From Chthoniobacter flavus (GTDB taxonomy: Bacteria; Verrucomicrobiota; Verrucomicrobiia; Chthoniobacterales; JACTMZ01), in the NCBI GenBank assembly GCA_945878135.1, contig CAMDUL010000011.1, positions 23,237 to 87,236 on the forward strand: a DNA stretch of 64,000 nucleotides, in the 5' to 3' direction. Position numbers and translations under genes: made by a program. The notes beneath the pieces were generated by a model. That model was given only the letters and a program-made list of their open reading frames with translations, was not told the origin of the DNA and searched no databases. Of this stretch, positions 41,111-50,461 are shown in pieces (within the stretch, counting starts at the first letter, position 1; every line of letters starts with the position of its first letter).

Positions 41111-41716
41111 ATGAAATTCACCCGTCTTCTCCTTGTCATGGTCGCGGCCTCGATGCTCACGGGCTGCGGCTACAACCGTCTGGTCAGTCTCAAACAGCAA
41201 ACCGACAGCAGCTGGGCCGATGTGGAAAACGTTTACCAGCGCCGGGCCGATCTCGTCCCGAACCTCGTCAAGACCGTGGAGGGCGCGGCCGACTTCGAAA
41301 AGTCCACGCTGAAGGACGTCATCGAGGCGCGCCAGCAGGTCAACAACATCAAGGTCGATCCGAATTCGCCGCCGGCCAGTCCGCAGGCCATGGAGGCGTT
41401 CCAGCAATCGCAGGACGCGCTTTCGGGCGCGTTGTCGCGCCTGCTTGTCGTGGTCGAGCGCTATCCCGATCTCAAGGCCAACGCCAACTTCCAGAACCTG
41501 CAGGTGCAGTTGGAGGGAACGGAAAACCGCATCACGGTCGAGCGGCGCAAATTCAACGAAACCGTCCAGCAATACAACACGGCGACCAAGCAATTCCCGA
41601 CGGTCATCTACTCCGGTCTCCTCGGTTTCAAAGAGCGTCCGTATTTCGCGTCGCGTCCGGGTTCCGACCAGGCGCCGGAGGTTGATTTCAACTTCGGCAA
41701 CCAGCAAGGCTCGTAG
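41111..41716 (+). CDS. lemA: LemA family lipoprotein
   Basis: 201 residues. Signal peptide with lipobox LTGCGYN, so the mature protein is lipidated at Cys. The LemA helical bundle follows (QTDSSWADVENVYQRRADLVPNLVKTVEG; LEGTENRITVERRKFNE), with the YNTATKQFP motif near the end. LemA function is unknown; it often pairs with TPM-domain membrane proteins, as here with the two genes that follow (13-base and 1-base gaps). Confidence 0.93.
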   Translation: MKFTRLLLVMVAASMLTGCGYNRLVSLKQQTDSSWADVENVYQRRADLVPNLVKTVEGAADFEKSTLKDVIEARQQVNNIKVDPNSPPASPQAMEAFQQSQDALSGALSRLLVVVERYPDLKANANFQNLQVQLEGTENRITVERRKFNETVQQYNTATKQFPTVIYSGLLGFKERPYFASRPGSDQAPEVDFNFGNQQGS

Positions 41717-41729
41717 TCCGCGCTCTCCC

Positions 41730-42512
41730 GTGCGCGCGCGCCTCACGGCCCTCCTTTGCGCGGCCGTCGCGGTTTTCACCGCGGCGGCCCCGGCCGCGCA
41801 GACTCCCCTGCCGGCTCCGCCGAAGGACTATGTCCTCGATGCGGCCGGCATCCTCGATCCGTCGCAAAAGGCGCTGCTTTCGGCGGAGTTGGCGCAGTTC
41901 GAGCGTCAGACGTCCGACCAGATCTGGGTCTGCGTGTTGCCCGAGGTGCCGTCGGATTACGCGATGGAGGATTTCACCCAGCGCACGGCCGAAGCGTGGG
42001 GCGTCGGGCGCAAGGAGAAGGACAACGGGATTGTCCTCTTTGTCTTCCCGAACTCGCGCGAACTGCGCATCGAGGTCGGCTACGGCCTCGAAGGTGCGGT
42101 GCCCGACGCATTGGCCGCCAACATCATCAACCGCGAGATCGTCCCTTCGTTCCGCGCCGGCGACATGGGCGGGGGAATCATCCGCGGGGTGTCGGCGCTC
42201 ATGGACGCGACGCGCGGGGAATACGCGGGATCGGGTCGCACGCTGGCCGAGGAGCAAGCAACGCAGGGAGACCCGGCGGCTGCTCTCCTTTTTTGGATTA
42301 TCCTAATCATCATCTTGATCGTCATCATCCAACGCAGCCACGGCAACGGCGGGACGGTTTACACGCCGCGCGGACGGCGCGATGTTTTCTTCCCCGGCGG
42401 TTACGGGGGCGGATTCGGAGGTGGTGGATTCGGAGGAGGCGGCGGATTCGGGGGTGGATCGATCGGCGGCGGAGGCGGCTTCGGCGGTGGCGGAGCCAGC
42501 GGGAGGTGGTGA
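41730..42512 (+). CDS. TPM-domain membrane protein with Gly-rich tail (YgcG-like)
   Basis: 260 residues from a GTG that gives a signal peptide (VRARLTALLCAAVAVFTAAAPAA). The TPM domain comes first (YVLDAAGILDPSQKALLSAEL, WGVGRKEKDNGIVLFV, RIEVGYGLEGAVPDALA), then one membrane helix (LFWIILIIILIVIIQ) and a tail almost wholly of Gly, Phe and Ser. That layout matches the YgcG group found after LemA. TPM domains have been called phosphatases or repair factors in plants; the bacterial role is open. Confidence 0.9.
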   Translation: MRARLTALLCAAVAVFTAAAPAAQTPLPAPPKDYVLDAAGILDPSQKALLSAELAQFERQTSDQIWVCVLPEVPSDYAMEDFTQRTAEAWGVGRKEKDNGIVLFVFPNSRELRIEVGYGLEGAVPDALAANIINREIVPSFRAGDMGGGIIRGVSALMDATRGEYAGSGRTLAEEQATQGDPAAALLFWIILIIILIVIIQRSHGNGGTVYTPRGRRDVFFPGGYGGGFGGGGFGGGGGFGGGSIGGGGGFGGGGASGRW

Positions 42513-42513
42513 G

Positions 42514-42954
42514 ATGAACGCGAAGGAATTTCTCGGAAAGATCGATGAAGCCGCGGTGCTCGAGGCGGTGCGCGAGGCGGAGCGCGGAACTTCGGGCGAG
42601 GTGCGGGTCTTCGTTTCGCGCCGGCGCTTGCGCGGCCGGGACGTGACGAAGCGGGCGCACAAGGAATTTCACCGGCTGGATATGGACACCACGGAGGACC
42701 GCAATGCGGTGCTTTTCTACGTGGTGCCGCGCGAGCGGCGGTTTGCCGTCATCGGCGACGAGGCGGTGCACGCCAAGTGCGGGGAAAACTTCTGGCAGGA
42801 GACCGCGAAATTGCTCGAAGCCGACTTTCTCGAGGGGCGTTTCACCGGCGGACTGGTCAAGGGAATCCGCCGTGCGGGGGAGTTGCTGGCGCGGCATTTT
42901 CCGAAAACGCCGGGGGACCGCAACGAATTGCCCGACGCAATCGCGGGAGATTGA
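42514..42954 (+). CDS. Second TPM-domain protein, soluble
   Basis: 146 residues, no signal peptide. GTSGEVRVFVSRR and NAVLFYVVPRERRFAVIGDEAVHAKCG are the TPM pattern, followed by FLEGRFTGGLVKGIRRAGELL. It starts one base after the previous stop, so lemA and the two TPM genes form an operon. Function unknown; probably cytoplasmic or anchored through its partner. Confidence 0.85.
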   Translation: MNAKEFLGKIDEAAVLEAVREAERGTSGEVRVFVSRRRLRGRDVTKRAHKEFHRLDMDTTEDRNAVLFYVVPRERRFAVIGDEAVHAKCGENFWQETAKLLEADFLEGRFTGGLVKGIRRAGELLARHFPKTPGDRNELPDAIAGD

Positions 42955-42987
42955 GGGTCCGGCCGGCGGGAGGCGGGAGACGCCGGC

Positions 42988-43308
42988 TCAGCTGCCGGCT
43001 TGGCGGTTCAAATGCTCGGTGCGGAGCAAAACGCGCTGGCGCAAGACTTTGCCGGGCTTGAACTTGACGGTCGCGCGCGCGGGGATGATGACATCGGTTT
43101 CCGGCTTGTTCGGATTCCGGCCGATGCGCGACTTGGTCAAGCGGACTTCGAAAACCCCGAAGTTTCTCAATTCGACATTGTCGCCGTTGGCCAGGCTGTC
43201 TGTGATGTGCTCGAGCGTTTTCTGGATCACGGCAAAGGCCTGATGCTGGGTGATCCCCACATCGTCGCTGATTTTCACGACCATGTCGCGCTTGGTGAGA
43301 TTCGCCAT
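42988..43308 (-). CDS. HU/IHF-family DNA-binding protein
   Basis: 106 residues, slightly longer than HU (90). MANLTKRDMVVKISDDVG, the dimer core NVELRNFGVFEVR and the DNA-arm RIGRNPNKPETDV with the intercalating Pro are all present. It bends DNA and organises the nucleoid. A basic C-terminal tail adds ~10 residues. It is convergent with the TPM gene and divergent from malQ. Confidence 0.95.
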   Translation of the reverse strand: MANLTKRDMVVKISDDVGITQHQAFAVIQKTLEHITDSLANGDNVELRNFGVFEVRLTKSRIGRNPNKPETDVIIPARATVKFKPGKVLRQRVLLRTEHLNRQAGS

Positions 43309-43456
43309 ATAAAAGCAGAAGCCTGGATGACTCGGTAGTTATCTGCTGGGTGCGGTCCGGGCAAGCTGGAAACAATAAGCGACCACCGAATTTTGTTTGC
43401 AGCTCGTTTGGGCTTCCGGAGAAACCCCGACGGAGGCAGGATTTGCGGCTTCTCCC

Positions 43457-45175
43457 ATGAATTTGACCCCAGAACGCAAGTTGTCCGGCATCCTCGCCCC
43501 GCTTTTCGCCCTCCGCACGGCCGGTGACCTCGGAATCGGCGACACGGAATCCCTCAAGGAGTTGGTTGATTGGGCTTCGGCCCACGGTTTCGGGCTGGTG
43601 CAGGTGCTGCCGATCAACGAGACGGGCGGCGACAACAGTCCTTACAATATCATCAGCTCGTTGGCCTTGGATCCGACGACGATTGCCACGAACCCCCAAG
43701 CGCTCAAAGATCTCCCCTCCGTCGACTTCAAAACGATCTGCGCCAAGCACGACGTGGCCGCGCTCCGCACGGGCAAAGTGAATTATCGCGGCGTGCGCGC
43801 GTTGAAGGGCGAGTTGCTCGAGGCGGCGTGGAAGAAGTTCAAAGCCAGGCATCTCAAGGAAAAGACGCGCCGCGCCAAGGACTTCGCCGCATGGACCAAA
43901 GAGAATGACACTTGGCTCGAGCCCTACACACTCTTCCGCGCCCTGGTCCGTCTGCACGGCGAGAACGAGAACACCGACCTCTGGCCGAAAAAGCAGCGCA
44001 CTTACGAGGCGGCGAGGAAGTGGCTCAAGTCCGCCTCGCCGGCCGGCAAACGCAAGGTGCGCGCGCTGCGCGATTTTTTTGCCTACGTGCAGTGGATCGC
44101 TTACCGCCAGTGGTCCGAGTTGAAAACCTACGGTGACGAACGCCGCGTCGCGCTGGTCGGCGACGTCCCGGTAGGCGTGAGCATTTTCAGCGCGGATGTC
44201 TTCGCGCAGCCGGAGATTTTCGATCTGGCGCGTTCCGCGGGCGCGCCGCCGGAAAAAGTTTTCGCCGCCGATCCTTTCACCGCGAAGTGGGGACAGAATT
44301 GGGGTTTCCCGCTCTACAACTGGAACGAGATGGCCAAGGACGACTACGCGTGGTGGCGCCAGCGCCTGCGCACCACGATGGAGATTTTCCACTTCCTCCG
44401 CGTCGACCACGCGCTCGGCTTTTTCCGCATCTACAGCTTCCCCTGGCGACCGGAGCGCAACGCCGAATTTCTTCCGCTCGGCGAGGACGAGGCCAAAGCG
44501 CGGACCGGCGGGGTTTTGCCCGGTTTTATTCCCGGTGACGACTCGTCCGAGCAGAGCCGCGAAACCAACCGCGCACAGGGCGACCGTCTTTTCCGCATGA
44601 TTGTCGAGGAGACCGGACAGCACCGCCTCATCGCCGAAGATCTCGGCGAGATGTCGCCCTACGTGCGCCCGGTCCTGCAGGCCCGGGAAATTCCCGGCTT
44701 CAAAATCCCGCTCTGGGAAATCGCGCCGGACGGCTGGCCGACGCCGGGTCGCGACTACGAGCGTCTGTCACTTGCCACCTACGCGACGCACGACCATCCG
44801 GCCCTGCGTGCTTACTGGGACGAATGGTATGCCAACTCGCAATCCGACGACCCGCACAAGGCGCACCTTGCACTGCGTCAGATGCAGGAGATCACGCGTT
44901 TCGCCGAGATGCATGTCCCGCTGCCCGCGCCGTGGAGCGACGAAATCCACGAAGGCCTGCTGCGCGGACTCTTTGCCAGCAATTCGTGGCTTGCGGTCAA
45001 CATGATCACCGACATTTTCGGCACGGCCGAGCGTTTCAACGTTCCCGGTGCGATCGGCGACCAGAATTGGACCGAGCGTTTCCCCGTGCCGATCAGCGAG
45101 TGGGACAAGCACTGGCCGGAAAAAATCGCGCGGCTGCAGCAGGCCATGCGCGAGACCGACCGTTACGTTTCCTAG
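43457..45175 (+). CDS. malQ: 4-Alpha-glucanotransferase (GH77, MalQ-type)
   Basis: 572 residues from MNLTPERKLSGIL; the frame is open 20 codons upstream but the family begins here. It shows GGDNSPYN, FLRVDHALGFFRIY (nucleophile Asp317), LIAEDLGE (acid Glu394) and YATHDHPALR (Asp446). GH77 enzymes shuffle maltodextrin chains and release glucose in the cytoplasm. With the GH13 enzymes and OprB it points to starch or glycogen use. The stop shares bases with the stop of the convergent porin gene. The 148 bases upstream to HU carry no clear signal. Confidence 0.95.
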   Translation: MNLTPERKLSGILAPLFALRTAGDLGIGDTESLKELVDWASAHGFGLVQVLPINETGGDNSPYNIISSLALDPTTIATNPQALKDLPSVDFKTICAKHDVAALRTGKVNYRGVRALKGELLEAAWKKFKARHLKEKTRRAKDFAAWTKENDTWLEPYTLFRALVRLHGENENTDLWPKKQRTYEAARKWLKSASPAGKRKVRALRDFFAYVQWIAYRQWSELKTYGDERRVALVGDVPVGVSIFSADVFAQPEIFDLARSAGAPPEKVFAADPFTAKWGQNWGFPLYNWNEMAKDDYAWWRQRLRTTMEIFHFLRVDHALGFFRIYSFPWRPERNAEFLPLGEDEAKARTGGVLPGFIPGDDSSEQSRETNRAQGDRLFRMIVEETGQHRLIAEDLGEMSPYVRPVLQAREIPGFKIPLWEIAPDGWPTPGRDYERLSLATYATHDHPALRAYWDEWYANSQSDDPHKAHLALRQMQEITRFAEMHVPLPAPWSDEIHEGLLRGLFASNSWLAVNMITDIFGTAERFNVPGAIGDQNWTERFPVPISEWDKHWPEKIARLQQAMRETDRYVS

Positions 45176-46542
45176 AAGGTCAATCCGATCTGCGCGCCGA
45201 GGACGAAGGCGTCGGGGATCGACCCGGTGCCGCCGGGTTGGATGATGTATTGCACGTCGGGTTGGACGTAGAAGAAGCGGTTGAATTGGATGCGGTAGCC
45301 CCATTCGAGGGCCATTTCGTAGCTGGCCGCATCGCCGTCATGAGCGAGCCCGGCGCGTCCGTAGTTCGAACTGAAATTCCCGTAGGCGAGGCCGAAGACG
45401 GCCGAGTCGTTGTCGCGCCCCGGCAGCAACCCCTGATAGACGACGCCGCTGTTCCACTGGAAGGGGAGCTTGGCGATGTTCTCCTGCGGGGAGAGCACGA
45501 AGGCGGTCCAGAGGATGAGGCCCTGGTCGCTCCCGGGCGATTCCTGGTAAACCATCTGGTCGCCGTGCCAGTAGAAGCCGTAGGCGTTGGCCGCTGCCTG
45601 GTCCGATCCGAACTGCGAGTAGAGCGACCATGTCGAGTAGTAGCCGCCGAACCAGTAGTGGCCGGGCATCCCGTGCAGATCGCTGTCGGGTTCCCCCAGT
45701 TCCTCCGCTTCCTCGCGCTCGGTCGGCACGCGTTTGACGCGGCTCTTGAAAAATTCCGGCGTCCATCCTGCTTGGCCGACGAACATGAGGCCGTCGGTCG
45801 GGTCGAAAGCCATGTTGAGTCCGTTGAGGTTGCGGGCGAAGGTGCGGCCGGAGACTTGATAAAGGCCGAACATGGCGTTCCAATCCGGCGAAGGTTCCAC
45901 CCGCAGCCGCGCGGCCCAGCCGGCCCACGGGTAGGCGGAGAAAGAGGCGTTGACCGGCAGGGACTGCGGATTGCCGTCGATGCCGTTGTTCATGTAGAGC
46001 CAATAAAGCGGCGAGCTGGCGAAGTCGTCGCCCGCGGAGAAGCGTCCGGCTTTGATTTCCGCTTTGTCGTTCCAGAACCGCTGGGTGAGAAAGAGGTCGG
46101 TCAGTATGACAGTCTGCCCGCCGTAGATTTGCTGCACGGTGAACTGGTTGCCGATGAAGTCCTGCGAAAGGCTGTCGCCGTTGCGGTCGGTCGCGGCGAT
46201 GGTGAAGGAAGCGCCGCGCCAGCCGACGAGTTTTTCCAGGTCGAGTTTCACTCCGAACGCGATGTTGTCGGTGTAAGTGAATCCTTGCTTCATGCCTCCG
46301 GAGGGATTGCCGGCGAGATCGGTCGTGTAGGTGCCGGAAAATTCCACGCCCTTGTCTTTGTCCAACCAGTTGCGTGTGCCCCACCAGTCGCCCAAGGCTG
46401 CATCGCCGCGCCACCATTCATCCGAGCCGACGAAGTTGCTGGGGTAAGGCGTGTAGTAATCCCAGAAACGGTCTTCCATGGCGGAGGCGGAGGCGGCCAT
46501 AAGAGCCGCCACCACGGCGGGGGTAACACGGCGGGAGGTCAT
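45172..46542 (-). CDS. OprB-family carbohydrate porin
   Basis: 456 residues: signal peptide (MTSRRVTPAVVAALMAASASA), then beta strands of an outer-membrane barrel ending in Phe. OprB hallmarks are GDWWGTRNWLDKDKGVEFSGTY at the N-terminus, a middle segment with RFSAGDDFASSPLYW, and PDVQYIIQPGG near the end. The family lets glucose and other sugars cross the outer membrane. Adjacent malQ and secreted GH13 enzymes suggest maltodextrin uptake (inferred). Confidence 0.92.
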   Translation of the reverse strand: MTSRRVTPAVVAALMAASASAMEDRFWDYYTPYPSNFVGSDEWWRGDAALGDWWGTRNWLDKDKGVEFSGTYTTDLAGNPSGGMKQGFTYTDNIAFGVKLDLEKLVGWRGASFTIAATDRNGDSLSQDFIGNQFTVQQIYGGQTVILTDLFLTQRFWNDKAEIKAGRFSAGDDFASSPLYWLYMNNGIDGNPQSLPVNASFSAYPWAGWAARLRVEPSPDWNAMFGLYQVSGRTFARNLNGLNMAFDPTDGLMFVGQAGWTPEFFKSRVKRVPTEREEAEELGEPDSDLHGMPGHYWFGGYYSTWSLYSQFGSDQAAANAYGFYWHGDQMVYQESPGSDQGLILWTAFVLSPQENIAKLPFQWNSGVVYQGLLPGRDNDSAVFGLAYGNFSSNYGRAGLAHDGDAASYEMALEWGYRIQFNRFFYVQPDVQYIIQPGGTGSIPDAFVLGAQIGLTF

Positions 46543-46597
46543 GGGGAGGACGGAATCGTGCCGTGTCCGCCGCGCGGCGACAAGGCTGCGCGCGGGT

Positions 46598-47263
46598 TCA
46601 GGGTTGCCCGCCGACGAGCAGGCAGATTTCCCCGCGCGGCGGTTGCTTATCCGCGCGTGCGGCGAGTTCGGACGCGGGGCCGCGCCAATACTCCTCGAAT
46701 TTTTTGCTCAGCTCGCGGGCCACGCAGACCGGCCGTTCGGGGGCGAGTTCGGCCAGGACGGCGAGCGACTTGGCGATGCGGTGGGGCGACTCGAAAAAGA
46801 TGCTCGTCTCGCGGCGGGCAACGGCTTCGGCCAGCACGTTTTGGCGGCGTCCGGATTTCACCGGAAGAAACCCGCCGAAATAGAATTCGTGTAGCGGCAG
46901 ACCCGAGCCGACGAGCGCGGGGAGGATCGAGGTGGGTCCGGGCAGCACGGTGAACTCGAGTCCGCGTTCGAGGCAGGCCCGCACCACGCGGAAGCCCGGA
47001 TCCGAGATGCCCGGGGTGCCGGCGTCGCTGAGCACCGCGATGTTTTCCCCGGCGGCGAGGCGGCCGGCGATTTCCTCCGCGCGCTGTGCCTCGTTGTGTT
47101 CGTGCAGGCTGAGGAGCGGACGGCTGATGCCGTGGTGCTTGAGCAGAACGGCGGCGTGGCGCGTGTCCTCGGCGGCGATGACATCCGCTTCCCGCAAAAC
47201 GCGCAGGGCCCGCAGGGTGATGTCCTCGAGGTTCCCGACGGGAGTGGGGACGAGGGTGAGCAA
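46598..47263 (-). CDS. rsmI: 16S rRNA (cytidine-1402-2'-O)-methyltransferase
   Basis: 221 residues, tetrapyrrole-methylase fold. LVPTPVGNLEDITLRAL, EDTRHAAVLLKHHGI, LSDAGTPGISDPGF and FFESPHRI are RsmI signatures. The enzyme methylates C1402 of 16S rRNA in the decoding centre. The usual C-terminal extension is shorter than in E. coli (286 aa). It follows lptE with a 4-base gap. Confidence 0.95.
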   Translation of the reverse strand: MLTLVPTPVGNLEDITLRALRVLREADVIAAEDTRHAAVLLKHHGISRPLLSLHEHNEAQRAEEIAGRLAAGENIAVLSDAGTPGISDPGFRVVRACLERGLEFTVLPGPTSILPALVGSGLPLHEFYFGGFLPVKSGRRQNVLAEAVARRETSIFFESPHRIAKSLAVLAELAPERPVCVARELSKKFEEYWRGPASELAARADKQPPRGEICLLVGGQP

Positions 47264-47267
47264 GCGC

Positions 47268-47780
47268 CTAGAATCCCTCGCTCAGGCGGCTGGCCAGCCT
47301 GACCGCGGCGTCGGCGAAAGCCAGCGGGAGCGCCTGCTGCTCGTCGGTTTGCAAGTCCGCGCTGACGAAGAAACTGGTGCGTCCATTGACGGCGCCGGCC
47401 ATGATTTGTTTGCCGGTGGCGTTTTCCACGACCTCGTATTGCACGACGGTGATGAGTTCGTATTCGCTGGTGGCAAGGACGTTGCCGCGCACGGAGCGCG
47501 CCGGGCGGCGGTTGGTCGCGACCAGCGTGGTGTAGACGGTGGCATCGGCGTTGCGTTCGGCGGCGATGGTGTAGGTGCCGTCGGTTTGCAGTCCCTTGAT
47601 GAGCGTGTCGGCGAGCAGACCTTCGACGTTGGGCTCGAGCGTGGTGTTTTTCGAAACGGGGACGGCGAGGGTCTGGATACCGCGCATCATGCTCGGCCGG
47701 GCGTCCCCGAGCGAGTAGGCGCAGCCAGGGAGGGCGACCGCGAGGGCGCTTGTGGCGACGAGCAGGAGGATTTTCATCAT
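47268..47780 (-). CDS. lptE: LptE-like LPS-assembly lipoprotein
   Basis: 170 residues. Lipoprotein signal ending LPGCAYSL, then the LptE fold: MMRGIQTLAVPVSKNTTLEPNVE, ADTLIKGLQTDGTY and a C-terminal helix. LptE plugs the LptD barrel that inserts LPS into the outer membrane. It overlaps the BamD-like gene by 4 bases, so two outer-membrane biogenesis proteins are co-expressed. Confidence 0.85.
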   Translation of the reverse strand: MMKILLLVATSALAVALPGCAYSLGDARPSMMRGIQTLAVPVSKNTTLEPNVEGLLADTLIKGLQTDGTYTIAAERNADATVYTTLVATNRRPARSVRGNVLATSEYELITVVQYEVVENATGKQIMAGAVNGRTSFFVSADLQTDEQQALPLAFADAAVRLASRLSEGF

Positions 47781-48922
47781 TCGACGGGGAGGTCGGGTTC
47801 GACGGCCGGGAGGTTGACCGGCTCGGGTCCGACCGGGCGCACGTCGCGCGCGGAGGTGCGCAGCCGGGGGCGGGGCGGGGGCAGTTCTTCGGGCACGATG
47901 TTTGCGACCGGCGGCCCGGCGTAATTGCTCAGCGCCGAGGTTTCGACCTGGTTTTGCAGGCGGCGGCGCATGGCGACGCGCTCGCCGGTCTCGGCGCGTT
48001 CGGGACCGGACCGGAGTTCGTCGTCGCCGACACTGGCCCGGATTTCCTCGATGCGTTCATTGGCCAGTTTGGCGTCGTCCGTCCCGGGTTGGCGCCGCAC
48101 GAGGTCGGCGTAGTAGATGACGGCGGCCCGGTAGTTGCTGTTGCGGTCGTAGAATTGCGCGATGGAGAGCAGGTCGCCGGCCTCCCGTCCGGTCATGCGG
48201 TCGAGGTTGTCGCGGGCTTGCGCCGCCTTCTCGCTGTTCGGGTATTCCGCGAGGAATTCCTCGAAGGTGTTTTTCGCGTCGATCGCGGCGGAAAGATCCT
48301 GCGAACGGCCGAGGGCTTCGGTGAGTTGCACGTAGCCGATCTGGTAGAGCGCATCGTCCGCGTAGTCGCTCGCGGGGTAGCGGTCGAGGAGCATCTGGTA
48401 GGCTTCGATGGACTTGGCATACTCGCGGCGGTTCTCGAGGGACTGGCCGAGTTTGAACTGCGCTTCGGGGGCGAACTTGGTGAAGGGGGCGGTGGCCAGG
48501 AGGGAGTTGTACATTTCACTGGCCTGCTCGTAGCGACGTCGCTCGAGGAAGCCGTCGGCAATGGCCAGTTGCGCCGCGAGGGCCCGGTCGAATTCGCGCG
48601 ATTGCGGGTAGTCGTCCACCAGCTTCTGGTAGGCTTCGAAGGCGCGTCGCGGGTTGCCGGACTGGTCGATCAGCTCGGCCAGCCGGAATTGGGCCGCGGG
48701 GGCCGCCGGCGAGACGGGAAAGCGGCGCACGATATCACGGTAGGTCGCCGCGGCGCGGTTGTTGTCGCCCGCTCCTTCCAGATCGGCCGCCTGCTGCATG
48801 AGGGCGGCCGCTTCGGCGTTGTTGGCCGGAGCGGTCGAGGGCAGCTGGGCGAAAGCCTTTCCGGCGGCAAGCATCAGGCAGACGGAAAACAGGCATCCGC
48901 GGTGGACGCGAATTCGGAACAT
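47777..48922 (-). CDS. Tetratricopeptide-repeat protein, BamD/CpoB-like
   Basis: 381 residues. A signal peptide (MFRIRVHRGCLFSVCLMLAAGKAFA) is followed by five or more TPR-like helical pairs (AADLEGAGDNNRAAATYRDI, QYPxxx-type repeats such as AYQKLVDDYPQSREF and AYQMLLDRYPASDYA), then a Pro-rich tail. It lacks a lipobox Cys at the cleavage site, unlike true BamD. The role is envelope assembly by analogy and by its neighbour lptE. Confidence 0.8.
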   Translation of the reverse strand: MFRIRVHRGCLFSVCLMLAAGKAFAQLPSTAPANNAEAAALMQQAADLEGAGDNNRAAATYRDIVRRFPVSPAAPAAQFRLAELIDQSGNPRRAFEAYQKLVDDYPQSREFDRALAAQLAIADGFLERRRYEQASEMYNSLLATAPFTKFAPEAQFKLGQSLENRREYAKSIEAYQMLLDRYPASDYADDALYQIGYVQLTEALGRSQDLSAAIDAKNTFEEFLAEYPNSEKAAQARDNLDRMTGREAGDLLSIAQFYDRNSNYRAAVIYYADLVRRQPGTDDAKLANERIEEIRASVGDDELRSGPERAETGERVAMRRRLQNQVETSALSNYAGPPVANIVPEELPPPRPRLRTSARDVRPVGPEPVNLPAVEPDLPVE

Positions 48923-48987
48923 GAGTCGGCCGAACGTAGGAAGCGGCCCGCAAGGCGTCAAGCCGTGAAGAGGGCGGCGCGTGCTCC

Positions 48988-50454
48988 TCAGTAGCGGCGC
49001 CAAAGGGCCGGAATGAAGAGGGCGAGCATGGCGAGGATTTCCAGACGGCCCATGATCATGAGAAGCGACAAAAAAAGGTGGGTGGCGGGACCGAGGTCGG
49101 CGTAGGTGCAGGACGGCCCGACCGCCCCCAGACCCGGGCCGATATTGAAAATGGTGGCCACCACGGCGCCGAAGCTGCTGATCAGGTCGAAGCCGGGCTC
49201 GAGGATGGCCATGGCGAGGGAACCGAGGGCGACGATGAAGCCCACCAAGGCGAGATAGAACGAGACCTCGGTGAGGAAGCTGTCGCTGAGCGGGACGCCG
49301 TTGATGCGCACGGTGATGACCTGGTTCGGGCGGAAAATGAGGGTCAGTTGCCGCGCGAAGTTTTTGAAGAAGACGACGATGCGGCTGACTTTGACGCCGC
49401 CGGCGGTGGAGCCGGCACAACCGCCGATGAACATCAGTGCGACAAGGAGGATTTTCGGGAAATTCGCCCACTGGTCGTAATCGGCCGTGGCAAAGCCGGT
49501 CGTCGTGCTGATCGAGACGACCTGGAAGGCGGCGGCACGCACGCTGTCGTGCAGACCGCCGATCTGGCCGTAGTAGAGCAGGCTCCCGGTCACCGCGAGC
49601 GTTGCGATGCCGAGCGTCCAGAGGTAGAACCGCGTCTCTTCATCCTGCTTCCATTTGTTCCAGCGCCGCTCCAGCAGCCACGCGTAGAGCATGAAGCTGA
49701 TCGCGCCGAGGATCATGAAGATGATGGTCCACCACTCGATGGCCGCGCTGCCGAAAGCGGCGATGCTCGCGTTGCGCGTGCTGAATCCGCCGGTCGAGAC
49801 GGTGGCGAACGTGTGGCACACGGCGTCGAAAACCGGCATGCCCAGGACGATGAACCCGACCGCGCAGGCCAGGGTCAGGCCGAGGTAGATCTGCCACAAG
49901 CGAAGTGCGGTGTCGCGCATGCGCGCGGCGAAACCTTCACCGAGTTTGGCCGATGATTCGCGCCGGAAGAGCGACTTCGAACCGCCGCCGGCCATGGACA
50001 ACACGGCGACGAAAAGCACGAGGATCCCCATGCCGCCGAGCCACTGCGTTGTGGCCCGCCAGAGCAGCAGGCCGCGCGGCCAGATCTCGACATCGGCGAT
50101 GACGCTCGCGCCGGTGGTGGTGAAACCCGAGGCCGATTCGAAAATCGCGGCGGCCGGAGCGAGCGACGGGGTCGACAGCATGTAGGGCAGCGCGCCGAAC
50201 AAGGTGCTCAAGGTCCAACCGAGGCCGACGATGACGATGGCTTCGCGGCGGAGGATTTCGCGGGACGAGCCGCGTCCGAACCAGCGGAGCAAGCCGCCCG
50301 CCGCCGCGGTGAGGATGGCGGAAAATCCGAGCGCGCGGTCCGCGGCGAATCTCGGTTCCTGGTCGTAAATCGCGTAGGCGAGGCAACCGGCCATCGACGC
50401 GGCCATGAGCAAAAGCAGGAGGCCGATGAAGCGGCAGAGTTGGCGGTAATCCAT
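48988..50454 (-). CDS. trkH: Trk potassium uptake membrane subunit TrkH
   Basis: 488 residues with four membrane-pore-membrane units. The four selectivity-filter segments read SGFTTTGAS, STGGFST, STTTGFAT and IFNIGPGLG. TrkH conducts K+ into the cell, gated by TrkA. It starts 7 bases after trkA on the same strand. Confidence 0.95.
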   Translation of the reverse strand: MDYRQLCRFIGLLLLLMAASMAGCLAYAIYDQEPRFAADRALGFSAILTAAAGGLLRWFGRGSSREILRREAIVIVGLGWTLSTLFGALPYMLSTPSLAPAAAIFESASGFTTTGASVIADVEIWPRGLLLWRATTQWLGGMGILVLFVAVLSMAGGGSKSLFRRESSAKLGEGFAARMRDTALRLWQIYLGLTLACAVGFIVLGMPVFDAVCHTFATVSTGGFSTRNASIAAFGSAAIEWWTIIFMILGAISFMLYAWLLERRWNKWKQDEETRFYLWTLGIATLAVTGSLLYYGQIGGLHDSVRAAAFQVVSISTTTGFATADYDQWANFPKILLVALMFIGGCAGSTAGGVKVSRIVVFFKNFARQLTLIFRPNQVITVRINGVPLSDSFLTEVSFYLALVGFIVALGSLAMAILEPGFDLISSFGAVVATIFNIGPGLGAVGPSCTYADLGPATHLFLSLLMIMGRLEILAMLALFIPALWRRY

Positions 50455-50461
50455 GGGCCGT

